A program made the translations under genes and the position numbers. A DNA stretch of 64,000 bases from Pseudomonadota bacterium (GTDB lineage Bacteria; Pseudomonadota; Gammaproteobacteria; Xanthomonadales; Rhodanobacteraceae). The first letter of the stretch is position 1; each line of letters opens with the position of its first letter. Below the pieces are notes generated by a model. That model was given only the letters and a program-made list of their open reading frames with translations. It was not told the origin of the DNA and ran no database searches. The stretch is from positions 1 to 64,000 of the forward strand of contig JAFEFQ010000241.1 of the NCBI GenBank assembly GCA_018240505.1, in the 5' to 3' direction. Of this stretch, positions 36,285 through 44,287 are shown piece after piece.

Positions 36285-37034
36285 TCAGGCGAGGAGCGCG
36301 GCAACAATCGGCGGAATTCTGGCCGTGGCGGCCTCGAGATGAGCGAAGATCTCGGGCAGGCTGATTTCGGGCGCGGCGTCGCCCTCCGGACAGCCCGCGG
36401 CCCAGTTCGCGACGACGGCAAGGCAGGCATAGGCGAGCCCGAGCTCGCGCGCGAGCGCGGCCTCGGGCATCCCGGTCATGCCGACGAGGTCGCAGCCGTC
36501 GCGGCGCAGGCGCGCGATTTCCGCGCGCGTCTCCAGCCGCGGCCCCTGCGTGGCGCCGTAGCAGCCACCGTCGACGACCGCGACGCCGGCACGCTGCGCC
36601 GCCGCCAGCACCTCCGCGCGCAGGCTCGCGCTGTAAGGCTCGGTGAAGTCGATGTGCTCGACCTTGACGCCGTCGGCATCGCAGAAGCTCGTGACGCGGC
36701 CGTGCGTATAGTCGATGATCTGGTCCGGCACCACGATCGCGCGCGGCCCCATGTCGGCGCGGATGCCGCCGACCGCGTTGACGCCGATCACGCGCGCGGC
36801 GCCGAGGTGGTGCAGCGCCCAGACATTCGCGCGGTAGTTGATGCGGTGCGGCGGAATCGAATGCCCGCTCGCGTGGCGCGCGAGGAACGCCACGCGCCTG
36901 CCGCCGAGCTCGCCGAGCGTGATCGCATCCGAGGCGGGACCGTACGGCGTCTCGACGACGCGCTTTTCCACCTTCTCCAACCCGGGAAAGTTGTATAACC
37001 CGGTGCCGCCGATGATCGCGAGATCGAGCCTCAT
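36285..37034 (-). CDS. mtnP: S-methyl-5'-thioinosine/thioadenosine phosphorylase
   Basis: A 249-residue purine nucleoside phosphorylase of the MTAP/MTIP group, salvaging methylthio-nucleosides left from polyamine synthesis. It has LAIIGGTGLYNFPGLE, FLARHASGHSIPPHRINYRANVWAL, VGGIRADMGPRAIVVPDQIIDYT and MTGMPEAALARELGLAYACLAVVANWAAG. In pseudomonads and xanthomonads enzymes with this context prefer methylthioinosine, which I cannot decide here. The ATG overlaps the hpt stop (ATGA), linking it to purine salvage. Confidence 0.9.
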   Translation of the reverse strand: MRLDLAIIGGTGLYNFPGLEKVEKRVVETPYGPASDAITLGELGGRRVAFLARHASGHSIPPHRINYRANVWALHHLGAARVIGVNAVGGIRADMGPRAIVVPDQIIDYTHGRVTSFCDADGVKVEHIDFTEPYSASLRAEVLAAAQRAGVAVVDGGCYGATQGPRLETRAEIARLRRDGCDLVGMTGMPEAALARELGLAYACLAVVANWAAGCPEGDAAPEISLPEIFAHLEAATARIPPIVAALLA

Positions 37035-37576
37035 AGCGCGTAGATGCCCGGCAGGTTGCGCCCCTGCTCGTGGAAATCCATGCCGTAGCCGAACACGTAG
37101 CGATCGGGCACGCGCACGCCGACGAAATCGGCGCGCAGGTCCGGCGTGGCGCGGTCGTGGCGCTTCTCGCACAGCACCGCGATCAGCACGCGGCGGGCGC
37201 CCTCGTCGACGCAGAAGTCGCGGATCGCCTTGAGCGTGTGGCCCTCGTCGAGGATGTCGTCGACGAGCAGCACGGTGCGCCCGGTCAACGCCACGCGCGG
37301 CTGCTTGACCCAGAGCAGGTCGTGACCGCGCGTGCCACCGCGGTAGCGCGTGGCGTGCACGTAGTCGAATTCGAGATCGGCCGGGATCGCCAGCGCGAGC
37401 ACGCCGCCGAAGATCAGGCCGCCGTTCATCACGGTCATGAAGATCGGCACCTCGCCTTCCTCGAGCGCGTCCTCGATCTCCTTGCCCATCGTGGCGATGC
37501 GCGCGCCGAGCTCGTCGCGCGAGAACAGCAGCTCGGCGGTCTGCATGGCTTCGGTCAACGAAGGTTTGTCGGTCAC
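37031..37576 (-). CDS. hpt: Hypoxanthine-guanine phosphoribosyltransferase
   Basis: A 181-residue purine salvage enzyme. The PRPP-binding motif is VLLVDDILDEGHTLKAI; the pyrophosphate loop and dimer segments FMTVMNGGLIFGGVLA and DYVHATRYRGGTRG are in place, and DFVGVRVPDRYVFGYGMDFHEQGRNLPGIYAL ends it typically. The start is GTG 37574-37576 (MTDKPSLTEAM), supported by AAGGAG eight bases upstream, rather than the longer open frame to 37651. It is translationally coupled to the methylthio-nucleoside phosphorylase gene. Confidence 0.94.
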   Translation of the reverse strand: MTDKPSLTEAMQTAELLFSRDELGARIATMGKEIEDALEEGEVPIFMTVMNGGLIFGGVLALAIPADLEFDYVHATRYRGGTRGHDLLWVKQPRVALTGRTVLLVDDILDEGHTLKAIRDFCVDEGARRVLIAVLCEKRHDRATPDLRADFVGVRVPDRYVFGYGMDFHEQGRNLPGIYAL

Positions 37577-37651
37577 TGAACCCACTCCTTTCAAGATGAA
37601 ATGCCTGTGTCGGAAAGCGCGTCCGTTGGCGGATGCTTCCCGTACCCGCAA

Positions 37652-38650
37652 TCAGGGAAGATTGCGCAAATTGTCGACGAACCTCTGGCGTTGCGGATTG
37701 TCGACCATCTCGTCCCAATCCTGGGCGACGCCGCCGAGCAAGCGCGCGAGACGCTCCGGATCGAGCGGCGCAGCGCCGTTCGTCGCGGCCAGCGCCTCGT
37801 CGACGACTTCGGGCCGGCAGGCGAGAATCAGGTCGCAGCCGGCCGCATAGTGCGCCTCGATGCGCGCCGCGATGCTGCCCTCGTCCGCTCCCGCCGCCAT
37901 GCTGATGTCATCGCTGAAGACGACGCCCTTGAAACCGAGTTCGCCGCGCAGGATATCGGCGATCCAGACGCGCGAGTAGCCTGCCGGCTTCGCGTCCACC
38001 TGCGGGTAGGCCACGTGTGCCATCATCACTCCTTCCGCGCCGGCGATGATTCCGTCGGCGAACGGCAGGAGGTCTTCGGCACGGATCGCCGCCAGCGAAC
38101 GCGCGTCGACTGCGCGATCGAAATGCGTATCCTCGAGCACCGAACCGTGCCCAGGAAAATGCTTGAGCGTCGCCGCCATGCCGGCGAGGCGCATGCCTCG
38201 CGCATAGGCCAGGCCGAGTTCGGAAACCACGTCGGGTCGGGCGTCGAATGCGCGCGAGCCTATCGCGCGATTGCCTCGCGCGAGATCGAGCACGGGCGCA
38301 AAGCTCAGGTCGACCCCGATCGCGCGCATTTCGCTCGCCATCAGCCAGGCGTGCTCCTCGGCGCGTGCCAGCGCGTGCTGCGGATCCGTGTCGTAGAGGG
38401 CGCCGATGCGTGCCAATGCCGGCAACTCGACAAACCCGTCGCGGAAGCGCTGCACCACGCCGCCCTCCTGGTCGACGCTGACGAGGAAGCTTTCGCCGCG
38501 CAACTTGCGGATCTCATCGATCAGTGCCGTCACCTGCGCGCGCGAAACGAAGTTGCGCTTGAACAGGATCACGCCGATGACCTGGGGCGCGGCGAGTTGC
38601 CCGCGCTCGGCAGCGGTGAGTTCCAGCCCGGACAGTCCGATGATCAGCAC
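37652..38650 (-). CDS. nagZ: Beta-N-acetylhexosaminidase (muropeptide recycling)
   Basis: Cytoplasmic GH3 enzyme that removes GlcNAc from recycled anhydro-muropeptides. The 332-residue protein begins at GTG 38648-38650 one base after the CYTH gene stop and shows LVSVDQEGGVVQRFRDGF, the KHFPGHGSV motif with the flexible-loop histidine, and the nucleophile Asp in VVFSDDISMAAG. It is 75 bases upstream of hpt. Confidence 0.95.
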   Translation of the reverse strand: MLIIGLSGLELTAAERGQLAAPQVIGVILFKRNFVSRAQVTALIDEIRKLRGESFLVSVDQEGGVVQRFRDGFVELPALARIGALYDTDPQHALARAEEHAWLMASEMRAIGVDLSFAPVLDLARGNRAIGSRAFDARPDVVSELGLAYARGMRLAGMAATLKHFPGHGSVLEDTHFDRAVDARSLAAIRAEDLLPFADGIIAGAEGVMMAHVAYPQVDAKPAGYSRVWIADILRGELGFKGVVFSDDISMAAGADEGSIAARIEAHYAAGCDLILACRPEVVDEALAATNGAAPLDPERLARLLGGVAQDWDEMVDNPQRQRFVDNLRNLP

Positions 38651-38651
38651 G

Positions 38652-39164
38652 TTACTCCCCTGCCTTCTCGCGCCCGCTCCAGCGCGAATACGGATGCTGC
38701 AGCAAATTCAAGTTGTAGTAGCGCAAGTGTTGCGTGACTTCGCGCCCGAGCCAGCCTGGCTTGTCGATCGGCTGGTCGGCCGACCGCAACTCGGCCTCGG
38801 CCACGACCAGCCCGGCGTTGTCGCCGAGGAACTCGTCGACCTCGAAGGTCAGGCCGGCATGCGGCACATAGTGGCGCAGCTTTTCGACAACGCCATTGCA
38901 GAAATCAGCCAGCATGCGCTCGGCATCGGCTACCGGGATCGGATAGTCGTACTCGAGTCGCTCGACGCCCAGCGTCGCCGACTTGATATTGAGCCACGCA
39001 TTGTCGCCGCCGACGCGCACGCGCAACGAGCAGCGCGTACCGGTCTGCGACCGCACCAGGCTCGCGTCGATCAGGTAACCCTGCACCATGCGCTGCGTAC
39101 GCGCGGCCTGCGCGCGCCACGCGTCGCTCGTCACCAGGAATTTGCGTTCGATTTCGATGCCCAT
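38652..39164 (-). CDS. CYTH domain protein (inorganic triphosphatase-like)
   Basis: A 170-residue single CYTH domain with the diagnostic EIERKFLV at residues 3-10 and a tunnel of charged residues (RCSLRVRV, LEYDYPIP, FEVDEF, VVAEAELR). Bacterial relatives hydrolyse tripolyphosphate or make cAMP-like reactions; triphosphatase is the likelier role. The ATG at 39162-39164 is used; the frame runs upstream into repeat E. It is tightly linked to nagZ (one base). Confidence 0.9.
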   Translation of the reverse strand: MGIEIERKFLVTSDAWRAQAARTQRMVQGYLIDASLVRSQTGTRCSLRVRVGGDNAWLNIKSATLGVERLEYDYPIPVADAERMLADFCNGVVEKLRHYVPHAGLTFEVDEFLGDNAGLVVAEAELRSADQPIDKPGWLGREVTQHLRYYNLNLLQHPYSRWSGREKAGE

Positions 39165-39178
39165 GAAAAGCCTTTTTT

Positions 39179-39258
39179 GCCGCGGATTGCCCGGATGGAC
39201 ACGGACAAAGCTTTTTCCTGTTCCGCGTCTATCCGCGCTCATCCGTGCAATCCGTGGT
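39179..39258. repeat. Palindromic repeat, family E (CGCGGATTG...)
   Basis: CCGCGGATTGCCCGGATGGA at one side and, reversed, CACGGATTGCACGGATGAGC at the other form a long imperfect hairpin between the CYTH gene and rlmD. CACGGATT-type repeats of this style are known intergenic elements in proteobacteria. Confidence 0.7.
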
Positions 39259-39281
39259 CAGACTGCTCTTGTGCCGCCAAC

Positions 39282-40577
39282 CTACCTCTCAAAAAGCGCA
39301 ATTGATTCCACGTGAGCCGTGTGCGGGAACATGTCCATCACTCCCGCGCTCTTCAATCCGAATCCATGCCTGTCGACGAGGATACCCGCGTCTCGCGCCA
39401 GCGAGGCCGGATGACAGGATACATAGACCACGCGCCGCGTGGTCTTGCGCGGCAGATAGTCGAGCAGCGCATCGGCGCCGGAGCGCGGCGGATCGAGCAG
39501 CATCAGTTCGTAGTCGGCCCTGGCCCAGGCGGTCGCGCGCTGGTCGGCGGTCAGATCGGCGCTGTGGAACGTGGCGTTCGCGATGCCGTTCTTCGCCGCG
39601 TTGTCGCGCGCGCGCTGGACCAGTCCGGCTTCGCCCTCGACACCGGTCACCTGCGCCGAGCGCCGCGCGAGCGGCAGGGTGAAATTGCCCAACCCGCAGA
39701 ACAGGTCGAGCACGCGATCGTCCGGCCGCGGCGCCAGCAGCGCGAGCGCGTGATCGATCATGCGCCGGTTCATGCCGCCGTTGACCTGGATGAAGTCGAG
39801 CGGGCGAAAGTCCAGAGTTACGTCGTAAGCCGGCAGCTCGAAATTCAACTGCGCGCCGGCCGGCCACAGCGGTGCGACGCTGTCGATGCCGCCGGGCTGG
39901 AGGAAGATCGCGAGGTCGTTGGCCTGTCCGAACGCGATCAGCGCCCGCGTGTCGGCTTCCGACAACGGCTTGAGGTGGCGGAACACGAGCGCGATCAGGT
40001 TGTCGCCCGCGGCGATTTCGATCTGCGCAATCTCGCGCTTGCCATCGAGCGATTCGAGCATCGCCGTGAGCGCGGCGATGCGCTCGCCCACCGCGGGATG
40101 CAGCACTTCGCAGCGCTCGATGTCGGCGACATAGCGGCCGTTGGTCTCGCGGAAGCCGACCAGCATGCGCCCCTTCTTCTCGACGAATTTCGCGCTCAGA
40201 CGCGCCTTGCGCCGGTAACCCCAGGGCGAATCGCTCAGCGCCGGAAGAATCGCCGAGGGCTGAACCTTGCCGATGCGCTCGAAATTCTCCAGCAGCACGC
40301 GCTGCTTGGCGGCGATCTGCGCCGCCGGATCGAGATGCTGCAACACGCAGCCGCCGCAGACGCCGAAGTGCTTGCAGCGCGGCTCGATGCGGTCGGGCGA
40401 CGCCCGCAGCACTTCCTCGACCGCGGCTTCGTCATAGTGCCGGTGCCGGCGCAAATCGCGCAGGCGCACGCGCTCGCCGGCCAGCGCGCCGGCAACGAAC
40501 ACGGCCTTGCCGGCAATGTGCGCGACACCGCGGCCGTCGTGGGAAATATCGGTGATATCCGTTTCGATCGAAGACAT
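39282..40577 (-). CDS. rlmD: 23S rRNA (uracil-1939-C5) methyltransferase
   Basis: SAM-dependent RNA methyltransferase with an N-terminal TRAM domain (about 1-55), a 4Fe-4S site formed by the CKHFGVCGGC cysteines and a later one, and a Rossmann domain with VLDLFCGLGNFTLPLA. The nucleophile is Cys388 in VYVSCHPASLARD and the C-terminus MDMFPHTAHVESIALFER is standard. 431 residues from ATG 40575-40577. The longer open frame upstream crosses the divergent regulator gene and is rejected. Confidence 0.95.
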   Translation of the reverse strand: MSSIETDITDISHDGRGVAHIAGKAVFVAGALAGERVRLRDLRRHRHYDEAAVEEVLRASPDRIEPRCKHFGVCGGCVLQHLDPAAQIAAKQRVLLENFERIGKVQPSAILPALSDSPWGYRRKARLSAKFVEKKGRMLVGFRETNGRYVADIERCEVLHPAVGERIAALTAMLESLDGKREIAQIEIAAGDNLIALVFRHLKPLSEADTRALIAFGQANDLAIFLQPGGIDSVAPLWPAGAQLNFELPAYDVTLDFRPLDFIQVNGGMNRRMIDHALALLAPRPDDRVLDLFCGLGNFTLPLARRSAQVTGVEGEAGLVQRARDNAAKNGIANATFHSADLTADQRATAWARADYELMLLDPPRSGADALLDYLPRKTTRRVVYVSCHPASLARDAGILVDRHGFGLKSAGVMDMFPHTAHVESIALFER

Positions 40578-40603
40578 AGAAAAAGCGGAGAACCTGGCCG
40601 CAC

Positions 40604-40609
40604 ATGATA
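40604..40609 (-). promoter_or_regulatory. Extended -10 promoter of rlmD
   Basis: TGGTATCAT on the minus strand gives a TGn extended -10 with TATCAT, about 27 bases before the rlmD start. No -35 hexamer is recognisable. Confidence 0.4.
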
Positions 40610-40652
40610 CCAGCCGGGGCGGGAGCGGCGGCGCGGCGCGCAACGTCGCTGC

Positions 40653-40658
40653 TATAGT
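40653..40658 (+). promoter_or_regulatory. Extended -10 promoter placing transcript start at an ATG
   Basis: TGCTATAGT (TGn plus TATAGT) lies with only six bases between the hexamer and the ATG of the response-regulator gene, so transcription would start at the A of the ATG. No Shine-Dalgarno or -35 is present. Confidence 0.5.
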
Positions 40659-40664
40659 CGGCGC

Positions 40665-41417
40665 ATGACAGAGGATGCCGCCGCGCACGTGCTCGTGGCC
40701 GACGATGAGCCGGTCAGCCTGGAATACCTGCTCGGCGCGCTGCGCGAACTCGGCTTCCGCGTTGACGGTGCCGCGAATGGCGGACAAGCGCTGATCGCCT
40801 GTGCAACGGCGACGTACGACCTGCTGCTGCTCGACCGGCGCATGCCCGACCTCGGCGGCGTGGCCTTGCTGCGCGAATTGCGCCGAAAAGGCTGCGATTC
40901 GATCGCGATCGCGACCAGCGCGGAACTCGATGCGGCAATGCGTGCGCAACTCGTGCAGGCCGGATATGCCGACACGCTGACGAAGCCGATCGGCGTCGAG
41001 CGGCTCGCGGCATTGCTGGCCGCGCATCTTCCGCATTGGAATCGTCCACGTCCGCAGACCGCGGCGTCATCTCTCGAAGTCGCGGCCGTCCCGATGTCGT
41101 CATCTGCCGTGATCGAAGACGGCGCGGCGCTGGCCAGCGTGGGCGGCGACAGGCAGACCTTGCAGTCGCTGCGTGGTCTTTTCGCCAGCGAACTCGAGGC
41201 GACCCTGCCCCGCATCGCCGTCATGCCGGCCGGCGAACTCGGCGACTGGCTGCATCGGCTGCGTGCATCGTGCCGCTATTGCGGCGCCGTGCGTCTCGGC
41301 AATTCGGCTGAAGAACTCGAACGCCGGCTCAAGGCGGCGACCGACGGCCATGATCGCGAACTTGCCGAGTTCATCGACATCGTCCAGCAAACACTCGACG
41401 CGCTGGCGAACCCGTAG
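40665..41417 (+). CDS. Response regulator with C-terminal HPt-like domain
   Basis: A 250-residue two-domain phosphorelay protein. Residues 8-122 are a receiver: VLVADDEPVS acidic pair, phosphoacceptor Asp57 in LLLLDRRMPD, Ser/Thr in IAIATSAE and Lys in TLTKPIG. A Ser/Ala linker leads to a helical C-terminus with LHRLRASCRYCGAVRLGNSAEELE, where His197 sits in the place of the HPt phosphohistidine (HxLKG-like, here HRLRA). No DNA-binding domain is present, so it probably relays phosphate. The partner kinase is not in the window. It is divergent from rlmD and may be translated from a leaderless message. Confidence 0.88.
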   Translation: MTEDAAAHVLVADDEPVSLEYLLGALRELGFRVDGAANGGQALIACATATYDLLLLDRRMPDLGGVALLRELRRKGCDSIAIATSAELDAAMRAQLVQAGYADTLTKPIGVERLAALLAAHLPHWNRPRPQTAASSLEVAAVPMSSSAVIEDGAALASVGGDRQTLQSLRGLFASELEATLPRIAVMPAGELGDWLHRLRASCRYCGAVRLGNSAEELERRLKAATDGHDRELAEFIDIVQQTLDALANP

Positions 41418-41463
41418 GGAACCTCTGCACAAGCTGCTACTACTACGCTTGTGCAGAGGTTCC
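41418..41463. repeat. Perfect 17-bp inverted repeat, IS-end-like
   Basis: GGAACCTCTGCACAAGC and its exact complement face each other across 12 bases (TGCTACTACTAC), flanked on both sides by GTAG. It starts directly after the response-regulator stop. The arms resemble terminal repeats of IS5-type elements, so it may be a tiny non-autonomous element; a hairpin terminator is the alternative. Confidence 0.75.
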
Positions 41464-41530
41464 GTAGACGCGCGACTTTGCTTTTGCCAGCAATTCCCGC
41501 GTAGTTCCGGCGGCAACGACAGGCAGAGCG

Positions 41531-41552
41531 GATTTCGCCGAATCGCCCCTAC
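41531..41552. repeat. Partial family C repeat overlapping the recO stop
   Basis: Read on the minus strand it is GTAGGGGCGATTCGGCGAAA, matching the outer arm of repeats at 7135 and 32651. The TAG of GTAGGGG is the recO stop codon. Confidence 0.5.
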
Positions 41553-42244
41553 GCAAACAAACCCCACGAGCGCAATTCCCCGCCGTCCAGATGTGCAGCA
41601 ATCACGGCGCGCATCAGGCGCCGCAGCGACGGCAGGTATTCGGCGTCCGGCATCTCGTCGCGCCCCAGCGCGAGCAGCGTGGCGCCGCGCAGGCGAACGC
41701 CGTCACGCGCGTCGCGCCACGGCGTCGGCCCATGCTCGTGGCGATAGGCGTAGTCGCGTTCGGGATCGAGCGGCGCGCCGTCGTCGCCGTCGATATCGAG
41801 CACGAGCGCGTAGCCGAGGTGGGCGAGCAGGTCGCGCTCGAAGCGGCGCAGCGTCCATGCCTGCGCCTCGCCGCGCGCGAGCCGCGCCAGCGTTTCGGCG
41901 TAGTCGCCGAACAACGGCGGATGCGGGTCCTGGCGCGGCGTGATGCGCAGCACGAGTTCGTTGAGGTAGAGCGCGCAGAGCAGCGCATCGCCGCCGAGAT
42001 CGAAGCCGGCAGCCGCGGCCTCGACCTGGGTCAGCGTGGCCAATTCGCCGCGCCCGCTCCAGCCGAGCCGGAGCGGAAGCAGCGGCTGCAGCAGCGCGCG
42101 CGGCGTGCGCGACCGCTCGCGCCGCACGCCGCGCGCGACGAGCCCGACGCGGCCGTGGTCGCGGGTCAGGCATTCGAGCAGCAGCGAGGTTTCGCGGTAG
42201 GCGCGCGCGTGCAAGACGAAGGCTGGCTGGTGTTCGATGCGCAC
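41549..42244 (-). CDS. recO: DNA repair protein RecO
   Basis: Loads RecA onto SSB-coated DNA with RecR. The 231-residue protein has an OB-fold N-terminus (QPAFVLHARAYRETSLLLECLTRDHGRVGLVARGVRR), followed by the helical domain with LCALYLNELVLRI. The zinc-finger cysteines present in some RecO proteins are absent, as in many gammaproteobacteria. It closes the lepA-lepB-rnc-era-recO run; its stop lies in a repeat. Confidence 0.93.
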   Translation of the reverse strand: MRIEHQPAFVLHARAYRETSLLLECLTRDHGRVGLVARGVRRERSRTPRALLQPLLPLRLGWSGRGELATLTQVEAAAAGFDLGGDALLCALYLNELVLRITPRQDPHPPLFGDYAETLARLARGEAQAWTLRRFERDLLAHLGYALVLDIDGDDGAPLDPERDYAYRHEHGPTPWRDARDGVRLRGATLLALGRDEMPDAEYLPSLRRLMRAVIAAHLDGGELRSWGLFA

Positions 42245-42268
42245 CGCAGGATCGGGAATCGAAGGAGC

Positions 42269-43192
42269 CTATTCGCTGTAGCCGAAACGCTGCAACGCCG
42301 CCTCGTCGTCGGACCAGTTCTCGCGCACCTTGACCCAGAGCTTGAGATGCACGCGGCGGCCGAACAGGCGGTTCATCGCCAGGCGTGCGGCGCTGCCGAT
42401 CGCCTTGAGTTGCTCGCCGCCCTTGCCGATCACGATCGCCTTCTGCCCTTCGCGCTCGACCCAGATCGCGGCGTGGATCTCGCTCATGCCGCTCTCGTTG
42501 TCGGCAAAGCTTTCGATCTCGACGGTCGCGGAATACGGCAGTTCCTGGCCCAGGCGCAGCATCAACTGCTCGCGGATCAACTCCGCGGCGAGGAAACGCT
42601 CGCTGCGATCGGTAAATTCGTCTTCACCGAACTGCGCCGGCCCCGGCGGCAGGTGTTCGATAATCGCGCGTTCGAGCGCGTCGACGCCGTCGCGCCGCCG
42701 CGCCGAAATCAGGAACACTCCTGCATAGAAACCGTCGCTGCCGACCTTCTGCAGGAACGGCAGCAACTGCTTCTTGTCCTTCTGCGCATCGACCTTGTTG
42801 AGCACGAGCAGGCGCGGTCGCGACGAATCCGACAGCACGTTGCGCACGAGCTGATCCTCGTCGGTCCAGCGTCCCGCCTCGATCAGATGCACGCAGACGT
42901 CGGCTTCGGCGACCGCGTTGCGCGCGGCGCGGTTGAGCTGGCGGTTGATCGCGCGCGCGCCGCCCGCGTGCAGGCCCGGCGTGTCGAGCAGCAGGATCTG
43001 CCCTTGCGGCTTGCTGACGATGCCGAGGATGCGATGGCGCGTGGTCTGCGGTTTCGGACCGATGATCGAGAGGCGCACGCCGACCAGCGCGTTGACCAGG
43101 GTGGACTTGCCCACGTTGGGCCGGCCGATGATCGCCGCGGTGCCGCAGCGATGATCGGCTCCCGCCGCCGGCGTTGCCGGAGAGTCGCTCAC
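42269..43192 (-). CDS. era: GTPase Era
   Basis: Ribosome-assembly GTPase for 16S rRNA maturation. 307 residues with G1 [17 protein letters not shown]2/G3 region TRHRILG and LLDTPGLH, G4 LNKVD, and a C-terminal KH domain containing [24 protein letters not shown]. The start is GTG 43190-43192, which overlaps the rnc stop (GTGA); the longer frame runs inside rnc. The first 18 residues are a Pro/Ala-rich lead. Confidence 0.95.
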   Translation of the reverse strand: MSDSPATPAAGADHRCGTAAIIGRPNVGKSTLVNALVGVRLSIIGPKPQTTRHRILGIVSKPQGQILLLDTPGLHAGGARAINRQLNRAARNAVAEADVCVHLIEAGRWTDEDQLVRNVLSDSSRPRLLVLNKVDAQKDKKQLLPFLQKVGSDGFYAGVFLISARRRDGVDALERAIIEHLPPGPAQFGEDEFTDRSERFLAAELIREQLMLRLGQELPYSATVEIESFADNESGMSEIHAAIWVEREGQKAIVIGKGGEQLKAIGSAARLAMNRLFGRRVHLKLWVKVRENWSDDEAALQRFGYSE

Positions 43193-43851
43193 GTCTTGTC
43201 CTTCGCTTGCCGCAGTTGCTCCAGCGCCGCGGCTGCCGCGGCCTGCTCGGCCGCGCGGCGGCTGCTGCCGCGACCGGCAGCGGCGAGGCCGCGCGAGTCG
43301 ATGCGGCATTCTACGTCGAACACGCGCGCGTGATCGGCGCCGCTGGTCGCGACGAGCTCGTAGCCCGGCAACGCCTCACCGCGCGACTGCAGCCATTCCT
43401 GCAGCCGCGTCTTCGCATCCTTGTCGTCCATCGCCACGGCGATGGCTACGCGCGGCGCGACGAGCGCGCGCACGACCTCGCGGCATTTGGCCCATCCCCC
43501 GTCGAGATAGACGGCGGCGATGATGGCCTCGAACGCGTCGGCCAGAATCGAATCCCTGCGAAAACCGCCGCTCTTCAATTCGCCGGGACCGAGATGCAAG
43601 GCATCGCCGATGTCGAGTTCGCGCGCGAGCGCCGCGAGCGCCGGTTCGCTGACCAGGCGTGCGCGCAGGCGCGTCAGTTCGCCTTCATCGGCCTTGGGGA
43701 ATTCGTCGAACAGCAATTCGGCGACGATCGCATTGACCAGCGCATCGCCGAAGAACTCGAGCCGCTCGTTGTTGCCGGCGGCGGCGCTGCGATGGGTCAG
43801 CGCGCGTTCGCGCAGGGCGGTATCGGCAAAACTGTAGGCGATGCGAAGCAA
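43189..43851 (-). CDS. rnc: Ribonuclease III
   Basis: Double-strand-specific endoribonuclease. The 220-residue protein has the signature [22 protein letters not shown] with catalytic acids, the later [15 protein letters not shown] and a C-terminal dsRNA-binding domain ([14 protein letters not shown] to [15 protein letters not shown]). The start is TTG 43849-43851 immediately after the stop of the DUF4845 gene, implying coupled translation; no ATG or GTG alternative precedes the conserved domain. Confidence 0.94.
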   Translation of the reverse strand: MLRIAYSFADTALRERALTHRSAAAGNNERLEFFGDALVNAIVAELLFDEFPKADEGELTRLRARLVSEPALAALARELDIGDALHLGPGELKSGGFRRDSILADAFEAIIAAVYLDGGWAKCREVVRALVAPRVAIAVAMDDKDAKTRLQEWLQSRGEALPGYELVATSGADHARVFDVECRIDSRGLAAAGRGSSRRAAEQAAAAAALEQLRQAKDKT

Positions 43852-44244
43852 TCAGTATCCCGTATTGGGGCCGCCCAGATTTTCCGCATGCTCGAAATGC
43901 AGGAGCAGGGATACGTTGTACAGCAGCGGAATCTGCTTGTCGTACGTGACCTGCAGAATTCGCGCGCCCCCCTGCGTGTTGAGCTTGATGGCATTCGGAG
44001 GCACGGTATTGTCGCCGACGTACTGCAGGTGCATGCCGAATCCGAGCTTGCCGCGAATCTGCTCGATCGGCATGTTTGCCACGCCCGACTCCTCGGCAAC
44101 GCCCTTCATCGCCTTGACCACGCCGAAATATTCGGTGTACGCGGGGATCACCAGCATCGCCACATAGGCGAAGAAGCCGACGACGGCAAGCACGATCAGG
44201 AATCCGATGATGCTGAGACCTTGTTGCCGATTGCGCGCTCGCAT
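43852..44244 (-). CDS. DUF4845 membrane protein
   Basis: A 130-residue protein with one N-terminal helix (GLSIIGFLIVLAVVGFFAYVAMLVIP) and a short extracytoplasmic domain with VVKAMKGVAEESG and VTYDKQIPLLYNVSLLLHFE. Genes of this family sit between lepB and rnc in many beta- and gammaproteobacteria; the function is not known. The QQGLSIIGFLIVL start resembles a pilin-like type III signal, but the protein lacks other pilin features. Confidence 0.9.
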   Translation of the reverse strand: MRARNRQQGLSIIGFLIVLAVVGFFAYVAMLVIPAYTEYFGVVKAMKGVAEESGVANMPIEQIRGKLGFGMHLQYVGDNTVPPNAIKLNTQGGARILQVTYDKQIPLLYNVSLLLHFEHAENLGGPNTGY

Positions 44245-44287
44245 GACTTGCCCCCAGGTTGAAGAAAACCGGATTCTTGCCCTAGCC

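Noticed and set aside
38652..39242. Longer start of the CYTH gene
   Set aside because: The extension reads through repeat E; EIERKFLV must be near the N-terminus.
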